NCBI GenBank assembly: GCA_973895155.1
Contig: OZ316893.1
Span: 12,028,001 to 12,092,000 of the forward strand
Direction: 5' to 3'
From: Marsupella aquatica
Lineage: Eukaryota; Marchantiophyta
DNA length: 64,000 bases
Shown: in pieces, positions 10,695 to 20,859 of the stretch
Position numbering within the stretch: position 1 is the stretch's first letter
Layout: each line of letters starts with the position of its first letter
Notes under the pieces: generated by a model
What the model was told of the DNA's origin: nothing
What the model saw: only the letters and a program-made list of their open reading frames with translations
Database searches by the model: none
Made by a program: the position numbers and the translations under genes

Positions 10695-11180
10695 TGCCTG
10701 AGAAATCATCCACTTTTCACTGCTGTTGGGTTTGTGGCCATTCTTAACCCTGTTGCTTGTTTCTATTATTTTACCTTTCTTCATGCAGTCCAGAACATTC
10801 AAGCTTAGGCTGCTTTTTAGTCTAAATCAATCTCTCGATGAACTCAATCACTCACTGTATCGGTCTTGCTCACTCCTGCTGCGGAATTCCTTACCAAGCT
10901 CCAATTCAAATATGTGTGGCTGAGTAAGCCCCTTGGCTATAGTGGCATAGGTGTCCATGTACTCCTTGCCCGATTCCTCAGTCTCTAGGAATTGACGGCA
11001 TTTATGTACTCCATTCTCTGGTAGTCTGTGGTGAGATCTCATGTCTGGTAGTTGTGACTTGGTTTGCAAATACATCTTTTCTCCAAACTTTGCAGCTGAT
11101 TCTCAAACACAAAGTCAACTTCAAACAAATGCGGCGATTGGTTTTGTGTTAAAATGACATTGTCTTTGAGTACAAACTGT
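10695..11180 (+). repeat. Dispersed repeat, right part (relative of 25300-25860)
   Basis: TCCACTTTTCAC...GGTTT...TGGCC...TTTCTTCATGCAGT at 10710-10790 matches 25308-25385. TCTCAAACACAAAGTCAACTTC at about 11102 matches the equivalent at 25774. Both ends of the longer element at 24880-25860 are therefore represented in this neighbourhood, separated by other sequence. Confidence 0.55.
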
Positions 11181-11943
11181 GTTTTGGTGAGGACTCCTTG
11201 TTTTTGCCATTTTCAAACACAACGCTGTCTAGGATGCATGTCAGTTGTGGAGAAGTTGTTGAACATTGCACAAAAGTGGTTGTGGCGTAAAATATGTTTT
11301 TAGAGAAAATGTTGTTGTGCAAAGATGATGTTGTATAGAAGATGTCATATGTGTCCCATCTATGCATAGGAGTTTAGATTAAATTTATGATACCTGAAAA
11401 AAAGTTGCTCCTCTCTTTCTTCAAACTAAGGAGAAAGAAGTCACACCACACAACAACCAACCATGAAAGAAAAATGGCCTACTCAAAGACAGAACAACAA
11501 CAACCTAATAAAACTGGCTCCCCACCTCATTGGACAAGGATTTCTAAGAAAGGGAAAAACTATTCAAAAATGGAAAAAATAGTTTCTTGCTCATCCTTCT
11601 TTATGTCCCCCTAGTTGTCATGAATGATGGAGGGTAGGCTATATATTTGCATACCTTGCATTTCTTGTATCCAACGGAGTCACGTGAATTGTTTATTAGA
11701 GAAGCCACCGCGGCAAAGACCAGCAAGGCAGAAACAAACCACACAGAGGGTCACACACACCCCACGGCTACTAAATGCCAAAACCCACCCCAACAGTAGA
11801 CAAGGTCACCTCCTAACTTAGAAGGGCCAAGGGGGGAGAAAGCAAAAAAACTAAGTTACACAACAGGCAAACAAGGCACCGCCCGCAGGCAAAGGGGGGC
11901 CTCAACATTGGAATGAACAGGGCTCCAACAGTAAAGACCTAAG

Positions 11944-12382
11944 CTATGTGTGACTAGTGCCAATAGAAGCCCTAGCAGTCAGTTCAATGAAGGATCTAAT
12001 GTAACCGTCTGGCCTTCTGCACACTGTGAGTCTGCTGAAGGGTAGCATGAACTTGAACAGCAGCACCGCTGAGGATGATGTGCAATGGAAACCTGGTAGA
12101 GGTAGCATGATATGTGCGTTGGCGTCATTCAAGCCAAAGGGTGCTAAGCATCTCATGGATGAGGATAAGGAAGCCAAGGTTGTGCTTGTGGGACCTAATA
12201 GCAATGTCAATCTTACCAAAGGAGCATCCAACCGCCTTGTTCAGATTGGTGCCAATAACAATGATTTCAAGATGGGTCCAACGGGACCACAGCCTAGGAC
12301 AATGGTAGAACATGTGCTCAATGGTCTCCCCTTGAATTGTATCCACTATACTTTGGAGTAGTATTTCTATAAGTTTATCCAC
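11944..12382 (-). pseudogene. Degraded LINE fragment with zinc-binding RT tail (zf-RVT-like)
   Basis: On the minus strand a frame contains GETIEHMFYHCPRLWSRW, the 'E-x3-H-x4-C...W' pattern of the zinc-binding domain that follows reverse transcriptase in plant LINEs. It continues through IRSHKHNLGFLILIHEMLS. After a frameshift near 12125 the downstream frame runs on with the same character to a stop at 11944. No RT core is found upstream, so this is a 5'-truncated relic. It is a different, L1-like lineage from the RLE element at 3.5-8.2 kb. Confidence 0.55.
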
Positions 12383-12399
12383 ACTTGTTCCATTTTGAA

Positions 12400-14720
12400 A
12401 TAATCACACTGCCCAAGAAACTGAGAGAATAAATTGAAAGTGAGAATAAGTCTGAAGGCCCAAGAAACAATAAATTGGTAGCGAGAGAATAAATTTGAAG
12501 GGTGTCATGGATTCCCTCCAAAAAAAAGCAATTTCAAGAAAATGAGAAAATAGATAGAAAGTGATAGAGCGAATGTGAAAACTATCATGTATTCACTCCA
12601 AAAAATAGTTTCAAGAAAATTACAGAATAAATCTGAAGGCTATCTTGAATTCCCTCCAAACAAAAATTCTAGAAACTGACAAAATAAATAGAAAGTGAAA
12701 AAAAATAAACTTGAAGGCTGTCATGGATTCTCTTCACAAAACAGTTCATAAACTGAGGAAGAATCCATTGGTCTCGATTAGATATCATACTTGTAGATGA
12801 AGCGAAAATCTCACTACTCCAAATTTGTTGCCATTACTATGACCCCCATCCTGGTCTGACTCAGCCTGAAAACTCGGTGAATCTTGCTATTGCAAATTAA
12901 TTGGACGTGGGACTGGAAAATGAAAACTGAGAAAAGTAGATCAATGGAGGGCAACCTAAACGAAAATGCATGCCAGGTATAAGACAGGAAACCATCACAA
13001 AGACTTCCCCCATCGTAGAATGTTCTAATGTTCCTTCAAATGTTGACCATCATAAATCAGATGAAACATCGACTCTGACTAACAAATGAAGAATTCTGAA
13101 GTGAGGGAAGAATTTTCTAGTACGAGGCCAGCTCCAGTTCCGACCATGATCACAATCGACTATTTAATGTGATGTCTTTACCTTGTCACTGTGTTTCTTC
13201 TCACTGGAATCGAAGCAGTGCCCACTTTCGTCTTCGTTTCAGGCGGCCATGAACTTCTGCTCGTCTTCTAAGCTTCAACCACTGCAATTATCTTCCATAG
13301 TGAAAGACTAAACAAGTCGCGGATTGAGACCCTCGCTGCAATAGCCTGGCTCCCTTTCCCAGTCTAGCCATGGGGGCAGATGGATGACGAGCAAACTCAT
13401 ATTTAACAACAATGCCTCCCACGGCAACATCGGCGATGTTGTCGGTGGCTACAGAGAGCTCAAAGAAATGACTTGACAGTGCCCAACCAATGCACAGACC
13501 TCGAACAGTTTGCATTCGAACTATGCCATGACTAATTCAGAGACCAATATCAACTGTTTCTACTATCATATGTGCCTGCAGTGGGGGCAGCAAGTACGGT
13601 AACAGTACGTTCAAATTACCTTTGGAAACAGTGTACCTACCCAGCACCATGGTGTAACTCGTGCACAATGCAACTGTGACATTTGTTCAAACCATAGTGG
13701 AGGCAGCTACATTACATGTGACACGAGAGTCATCAGTGTTTCTGGCCATCTTAGGAATCTGGAAGGTTTAAAAGAGTTAAACAGGAGCATTTCAGGTCTA
13801 GTCTGTTTCAAGCTTCTCAATTTGGAAATGCTTGAACCATCATCATATGAAAGCTCTGTTCAGAATTTTCTGATTTCAGCAATTCATTTGAAAAATTTAC
13901 TCCAAAATCGAGAGATACTTGAACGTACATATGTCAGGCTTCACAATTCCTACGACCCTCTCTTCCCAAAATTTCCAATTCGAATTTGATCTGCGATGCA
14001 GATTTTCGGAATGCGCTTTCTGCCAGCTCTCATTCACTAGGGCGGGTTTAAAATTAGTACTGAAAACAGCTTTGAGAAGTTGTGTTTTGCCTTCGCAAGT
14101 TTTTTTAAATTCCGATTCTGATAGTACTAGAAACTAAATCTTTGCTTAATTTGAGAGATACTTCTCCTTGCTGCTGTCAGTGTTTACCCAAGTCTCAATT
14201 GCTTGAAAATAAGTACAATTTTAATTGGTCTTTTACAATTATTTTTTACCAATTAATTGGTCTGAAAATAAGTGTAAAAGACCAAATTTAGTGACGATCC
14301 GAAACAGACAACTCTTCACCCCATCAACGCGAGCGATGTAAATTGTTATATCTTCTGAGGGATGTATCTTGAATTCCAAAGATATCGCACAGACGATATA
14401 GATCGAGACAGCAGGCGCTACATATAATTTGAGGCAATTTTCTTGACAAGTCATCCCAATTGGGAAGCTCTCACCCAAGACTGTACATTTGTGCGGGGGA
14501 AATTTGAATGAATAACGAAAGGAACCCTGCAACTCTACTCCATGATACAGCTCAGTAGCTAATCTATATCTATCTTATGATACAGCTCAGAAACCATTCT
14601 AGATCCGTCCAGGTCCGCTTGCAACGCGGCAACAATTTGAAGCCCTTTCGCTGTATTTAGTCCGACTTGCTTAAATGTACGCTACTTTACAATTCGTCTA
14701 ACAAAAGCACATTCAACGAG
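12400..14720. other. No confident gene; short diverged duplications
   Basis: At 12410-12740 a phrase of the type 'AAGAAA(A/C)TGAGAGAATAAAT(T/A)GAAAGTGA' and 'GAAGGCTGTCATGGATTC' recurs about four times, an old minisatellite of roughly 80-100 bp. A minus-strand frame at 13288-13515 (75 codons) has exon-like composition but no family I recognise. The rest shows nothing. Confidence 0.5.
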
Positions 14721-14729
14721 ATTATCAAT

Positions 14730-17219
14730 TCAAGGAGATGAAGGAGCACTAGCGTTCTTCTTCACTTCTGAGGCTTCTGTCGCGAGATCCGTGAGGAGAT
14801 TCTTCACCTGACTGGACATAATTTTTTGTGCGTAATTTCCTGCCCCAACAGCTATCCGAAACGACATCCCAAACGAATAAATGTCAGCAGCCTGAATTTC
14901 TCTCGTTGCAAAGGGCGACGACTAGGGAACGCTCCTCTTACTATTGTATTGGCTTTATACCACAGCCAAGGGGTAAACGCAACAATGCCATCTGCTCAGA
15001 AATAAATTCTAAAAAGTTCCCAGGTAACATTGAATCACTCCAAGGTGTCAAATTGCTAACTATGCCTCAAAGCATCATCTAGGATGTTTCTGGTACAATC
15101 TTTAATGCTCTAATTCCTCAGTGCAACGAGTAAATGCTTGATATTGAGAGTGGGTAAAGTGTTGGAGCAAAGTACGGATTTTCGACAAAAGCATTGACGC
15201 ATAAATATAAGTAGCAAGGGTTCAGAACTAACCCAAAGGACCGGGCGGAAAAAAGGAAGGCAAGGCTCTTTGATTGACGACAAGCTTCGAAGTCTCAGGT
15301 GAAAGAGGTTGCACTGTCCAAGAGCCATTGAAGACTTTCAGGAATCCAGGTTGTTCTCTGTTTGACAACCCACAAAAGTAATATCAGATTATGTGCTTCG
15401 GCTGAAAATGTGTGCGCCCAAGATCAATACTGTAGACTGTCCAGACTCAAAACAGCAGAATCTCAACAATGATGAGATAATGACTAGCAACTCGGCTTGA
15501 CTAAAAAATCTCCGGTATCCTAAAGTGCAGTACAGATAGCACGTTTGACACACGAAGTCAAAAAAGGGGAGTACAACAGAGAGAATACAAAAATTAGGGG
15601 GGTGGGCAAGGTATTAATCACTCACAGTTCGTAAGAAATGGATCGGTTCTGAGGATCATCTTTCATTCTCATCTTAATATCGTAATTTCCGGACATCATG
15701 AGAAAGTTCCAGTGAAGATGTTGCGTCACCACCTTTGTATCTCCCTTATGTTCTACTTCAACACTGTCAACATTTCTGAAGACTCGAGCGTTGCTATTGT
15801 AATCTGTAATAATACCATATAACGTGTCTGGGTCGACAACGGTCTCCACCGACCCCTTCACTCGAAAAACGCCGTCCTGGATAGAGGAAGACGAAGAGAA
15901 CATCAAACACGTTTCCAAGCCGAGAGAAAGTTCGAGATCGTCGTGGTGGATCAATGGGCTCGGCCAATCGAAATACACATTGGAAATCATTTTCATACCC
16001 TGCGCACTATCAATCTAATGAATATTTGATCCTAACGGCTTCACACCACAATCTAAAGTACCCACCGATCTAAAACCTGACCAAACGAGGTCGAAAATAA
16101 ACTAACGCGAGAAACAAAAGCTCGAAAGGATGATCACGTACTTCCTTGTGAACATCCAACTCAACTTGTGGGTCGTCCGTGTTGGATGTAGTTTGTGACC
16201 CAGTGTCGTTCCTGCGAAGTTCCAAGGCCATGCAACGGTCATTGTTTGAGCCTTCAACTTGAATAATACTTTGCTCCACAAACATGCATGTCAAAACCAG
16301 TGCGAACAAGCCACCGATCAAGTCTGGCAGCACCTTGCCACAGACTTAAGGTCCTAAACCACAGGAACAACCAATGAATCCATCGGCACCAGATGCTCAT
16401 GAGCTCCCACTCAAAAGCACATCCACATTCCAATGGACGAATGACATGAGAAAAGTGGGTCCCCAGAACGTGTTGAGAAAGTGCAGTGAAAAACGTAATC
16501 GCTACGTAACCCACGCCACCGTGCCTGAACCCCATCACAAAATTTGGCGAGGCCTCGGACAACAATCTCAATGAAATTGAATAACACAGAGGCCGGCCCA
16601 TCAACAGCTCTAGCAATTTTCTTACAACAGGAATAGGATCGGACTGAAGAGTCGCAGAAATCAGAAAGACAGCACCACACGCATGTCCATTTAGCTCCAA
16701 TTACTAAAACAGGAAGGTCATAGAAAAGCTAAGAAGTTCAATTGAACACCACAGAGCATGCCCTCTAGCAGCTCAGTGACGGAACTCAGAAGATAGAACG
16801 AGGGTCTAGAGGTGTCTACACGGAGCTCTAATTCCCAGCACAGAACGATTTCGAAGGGAATGAAGTTCAAACCTATTCTCAGGAGCGGAATCCTGGCTCG
16901 CATCATAGTCGTCACCGAAACTCAGGCCTGAAAAATCCGTCATACCGACTCTTTTCTTTAGTCTCTGCGGATCCTTCGAACCAACGTTCCACGCCGAATT
17001 GCCCCGGTTCCAAGATGAACCAGCCCGTCTAGTAGCGTTTACCCTCTGCTGCTGCTGCTGCTTGTCTCCTACTCTGCCCCCCTCCTCCATCAGCATCTCG
17101 CTTCCCATCCGAACTCTGATAACCCCGCAGTCCAGTACAATTCTCTGACTAAACAACGCCGTGCTCGTACAGGACCTAACACAGGAGACCCTTTCCAACA
17201 TAACAATCTGTAGAGCCAC
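14730..17219 (-). CDS. START / polyketide-cyclase-like lipid-transport domain protein, probably plastid
   Basis: Five exons on the minus strand join in frame through GT-AG sites: 17219-16873, 16211-16142, 15999-15626, 15357-15233 and 14851-14730 (1038 nt, 345 aa). The open frame at 15996-15622 is only exon 3: its 'stop' lies inside the donor GTGAGT. Exon 1 starts MALQIVMLERVSCVRSC, Ser/Arg-rich and nearly acid-free like a transit peptide, then a poly-Gln stretch. The START-like domain runs from about residue 184 (FRVKGSVETVVDPDTLYGI, then TDYNSNARVFRNVDSVEVEH) into exon 4 (EQPGFLKVFNGSWTVQPLSP). This is the coenzyme-Q-binding/polyketide-cyclase pattern, a helix-grip fold that holds a hydrophobic ligand. 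The last exon (AVGAGNYAQKIMSSQ..., ending SAPSSP) is the least certain, because another acceptor is possible. The start Met could also be an internal one. Ligand unknown. Confidence 0.8.
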
Positions 17220-17659
17220 GGGACCCCACCTCGCTCACCCAATGATTTCCCCCTTCACCTACAATTCGCTGACAGCTCCAATTTGCAAATGACAGTCAGC
17301 GCCAAATTCCCTCAAATCTACTCCCTGGAACTTTCCGAGCTACGCGTGTACAGAGGCTCAATGCTCGGATCCGTGTTTCCCCAATCCTGTTCTCTCAAAG
17401 GATGTTTCGTTGTCTTTACGTGCAGCTTAGTCCTGCATGCAATTGGACAGAGCGCAGGTGATGGCTTTTCCAGATGTCCTGAGCTCCGGGTGGAATCGTC
17501 TCGCTCCGGGAAGCAAGGAGGGGCAGTAGATGGAATGACTGATTTTCCCCGTCTCCACTTGGCATTCAAGCTCTGCTCAATGGTTCCCACTGTGGCGGAG
17601 ATCCGGCATTTGTAACCTGGGCAGAGGCCGTTTGCTTCGACGACAATTTAACGATGACG

Positions 17660-18880
17660 GAGGACGAAGCAGAAGAGCCTGAGGGCGCCACGAGGGTCGA
17701 AGCAGAAGAGCCTGAATACAAGAGGAGAGGTGCATTTGGCAGCCAAGACTAGTGACCAGAGTATACCTGCACTCTACTTGTACTCTTCACTCGTTGGTCT
17801 TCCTGGGTTTTTCTCTCGTGTTCCTCCCCTTCTACAGTATTGTGTCTCAGGTTACTCACCACAATGTACCTGCACTTGGGCTGGGCTCTTTGTTCTTCCT
17901 GGGTTTTCCTTTCGTGTTCCTTCCCCCCTCCTTTTATTGTGTTCCTCCCGTTTATTATTTTTTGTCTCCTCCTCTTCTTGTGTTCGTCCCCTTTATTGTG
18001 TCTCAGGTTATTGACCAGAATGTACCTGCACTTGGACTGGGCTCTTTGTTCTTCCTGAGTTTTTCTCTCGTGTTCCTCACCTTTTTCCTTTTATTGCGAC
18101 TCCTCCTTTTCTTGTGTTCCTCCCCTTTATTATTTTGTGTCTCCTCCTCTTCTTGTGTTCTTCCTTTATTGTGTCTAAGGTTACTGACCGGAATGTACCT
18201 GCACTTGGACTGGGCTCTTTGTTCTTCCTGGGCTTTTCTCTGGTGTTCCTCATCTTCCTTTTATTGCGACTCCTCCTTTTCTTGTGTTCCTCCTCTTCTT
18301 GTGTTCCTCCTCTTCTTGTGTTCTTCCCATTTATTGTGTCTCAGATTACTGACCAGAATGTACCTGCCCTTCAGCCCTTGTAACTTGGCTCTTTTGTCTC
18401 CTCCTTTTCTTGCAGAATGTACCTGCGGACCTGCCCTTGTACTTGGCTCCCTTTTCTTTTATTGTGTCTCCTAAGGTCTTACGTTCCTCCCCTTGATTGT
18501 GTCTCCTCATTTTGTAGGGTCTCCTACCAAACGGATCTCCCCGCTTTAAGGCTCGGTCTTGCAGTTGCTGCCTTTTGTTCTTCAGTGTATTATATGTGGG
18601 ACTCTTGGCTCTTGGGCTTTTTGGCTCTTCAGTTTTCTTTTGCTTTCCCCTCTTTATTGGGTTTCTTCCCTTTGGCATCCTGTCTCCCCTATGGTGTTCT
18701 TGGGCTTTTTGGCTTATCCTTTGTTTTTCCCCTCCTCTTTTGGATTTCTTGCCATTGAGATCCTGCCTCTCTTATGGGACCTTTTGTTCTTTGAATTATT
18801 TTATGTCTAGTTTTTGTTAGTTGGGTCTTGGAAATCATGAACTCATTTGCCTTTTGTTCTTTGGCCGTGTGTTATATGGA
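17660..18880 (+). repeat. CT-rich tandem repeat block (~160-bp units), possibly a retroelement 3' UTR
   Basis: The phrase AATGTACCTGCACTTGG followed by CTGGGCTCTTTGTTCTTCCT recurs at about 17863, 18019, 18191 and 18357, with partial copies near 17759 and 18415. Between them lie runs of TCCTCCTTTTCTTGTGTTCC. The open frames here are Leu/Phe/Ser/Cys-rich artefacts of the pyrimidine bias. From 18570 to 18880 the pattern changes to TTTTTGGCT...CTTTGGCCGTGTGTTATATGG, reminiscent of the 3' ends of the RLE-type elements at 44.1 and 53.7 kb. Confidence 0.7.
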
Positions 18881-18889
18881 AATTTTGGA

Positions 18890-20400
18890 GGATCTAGGAT
18901 GTCATCAACTCATGATTACAGTTTTATAGGGACTCGGGTTTAGGGTTTAGTTAATCCTTTTCTCTTTTCTCAAAAAGCATACTATTTACGGGACCCTCCA
19001 ACATTCAAACTTTTCTCACTCAGGAGCTAAGCATTAATGTGGATTTTCCTATTTGGTCTTCGGTTGTACTCTCTGAAACTTTGTCTCTTTTTTCTTGTAT
19101 TTGTTGGCTCTTTTTCAGTAAGAAGATCTGTTCTCGTCCCCCTTTTTTGGGAGGAGAGCTCGAGTGTTCAACCCGCTTTTTCCTCCTTTTCGCTTGTATT
19201 TTGTCGGCACTTTTTCAGTAAATTTTTCCTCTTCCACTTTTTTAGGAGGAAAGCATACTATTAAAACTGTTTTGGGAAGGTAAGAAGCTTGTGCCAAGGG
19301 CAATCCCTTGGGTACATCCAAAACAACAATAAAGGAGAGCAGGTACATTTGAGGGTAGATGATTCTGAGTGGTTGCCCGGACTCTCTTTCCACTTTCTCA
19401 AAAAGTGCTTTGCCTTTGGCTTTGGCTTCGCACTGTTTGTCTTTCGTAGTGTTATATACTCTTTAAGCATGATACCATAGTGCCATAAGAGTTCACCCAA
19501 AAATTAATTTTAAAAATTAACATTGGGCCTACATTTCAGAAAATAGAATATATTCCAAGCATTGATGTAAACGCTGGGGCAAAGAATAATTCATATTTTA
19601 CTCAGTTCCTGCCCAAATGGGGATGGGACTATAGTATTAAGGTGTGCCAGAGCTACCGCGGGCAAGAAAACTAAGGGACATATGGACCCAGGATGAGTGT
19701 GGGTAACACTACTTCGGAAGACATAGTATTCACTTACCCACTGACACTAATTGCCCTGAAGGGTGTAGGTACTCTCTGTCTGGCAACTCTTTTGAAGTTG
19801 ATGCTTTGGCCAACGGACCATAATGTCTGATTTCAGGACTCAAATGGTCCAAACACTTGCTAGCACCCAAAAAGGTGAGCATTGATACAAAGCAAGCTAA
19901 GGTGTTAGCTGAGTTATATACTAAAGCTTAAGAGCAGCTACAAAAGTTGCAGTGTCCATGATCTGAGCATTTTGTCAAACATGGTAGCCAAATTGGATAC
20001 TTGTGCACCGCTCATTCAAGATTCAAGATTACTCAAACTAGAGTGCCATTATGACAGGGGCCCTGCTTGGAACCACCCACTGTTCATCTGCCTGGCTGCA
20101 AAATTTCCCACTCACTTCACATCATAGGACCTTTGTTAGTGATTTCTTAAAAATATGAACAATTTTTAGATGCAGTTTTTTGGTGGAACATAGACATCGG
20201 TGAGCTCAGACTTTTCAAAAGCAAAAAGTTTCTGACCACTGACGATACAACTTGGGAGTTTAACTACTTTGGAACTTTGAAACTTTGATATCAATTGTAA
20301 AGTAAATAGCTGGGGGTTGTGATCTTGATGGCTGTCTTGTGCTTTCTCCACTGAAGAGAAAATTGACAACAAAGATTTGATTCGCAAACTTAACTGTAGT
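18890..20400. other. No gene seen
   Basis: A short plus-strand stretch at 19850-19930 reads like degraded coding sequence (KHLLAPKKVSIDTKQAKVL) before hitting stops; I do not recognise it. Otherwise nothing. Confidence 0.4.
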
Positions 20401-20404
20401 TGCT

Positions 20405-20560
20405 TCCTTTTGTTTTGTGGGGGACCCCTGGGCTTGTTGGGCCTATTGGGTCTACTCTGGGCTGTTTTCCCCTCCCTTCCCCTTTATTGGGAAGCGTTGC
20501 CTCTGGGGCCCGGTTGGGCAGTTTATGTTCCTTTGCACTGGTATAATTATATATGAGAAA
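20405..20560 (+). mobile_element. Probable RLE-element 3' tail fragment
   Basis: GGGCTTGTTGGGCC...CCTCCCTTCCCC...GGGGCCCGGTTGGGCAGTTT...TTTGCACTGGTATAATTATATATG resembles the tail at 43960-44110 (GGTTGGGCCCCCTCTG...TTTGGCCAGTTTGGTATATATAC). Only the tail is present. Downstream, at 20660-20710, a 24-bp segment (AGTTTGGTACACATTGGAAA...) is directly duplicated. Confidence 0.4.
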
Positions 20561-20859
20561 GGGCTAGTTAACAAGCTGCATCGAAGTTGGCAACCGACAT
20601 TGTTTGATGAGTGTAAAGGAGAGGACTACCGTAGGACAAATTTGACTGCAATTAGAAGTTCTGAAGTTTGGTACACATTGGAAAAAGTTTGGTACACATT
20701 GGAAAAAGCTAGGTTGAAACATTGTCCGAAGAAAGCATCATCAGCCTTCAACAATGAAGTCAGCATCATTGACACATCACAAGCAGCAGTCTTCTACAGT
20801 CTATCCACAAATTATGTCAAACGCACCAGTCCCAATGCTTAGCTGCCGCGGCTTCAGAA

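Noticed and set aside
12026-12361. 111-codon plus-strand frame
   Set aside because: The opposite strand shows the GETIEHMFYHC zinc-binding pattern of LINEs, so this is the antisense of a LINE relic.
13288-13515. 75-codon minus-strand frame with exon-like composition
   Set aside because: No recognisable family and no exon chain could be built; too weak to list as a gene.
14862-14892. ADIYSFGM in a minus-strand frame, resembling the kinase motif DVYSFG
   Set aside because: It lies just before the acceptor of the last exon of the START-like gene. No other kinase motif is nearby, so it is taken as chance within intron sequence.
17752-18474. 240-codon plus-strand frame rich in Leu/Phe/Cys, looking like a membrane protein
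   Set aside because: It is translated from CT-rich tandem repeats; all three frames are similarly open and its repeats follow the DNA units.
18936-18950. GGGTTTAGGGTTTAG, two plant-telomere-type repeats
   Set aside because: Two units only, with no array on either side; not evidence of an interstitial telomere.
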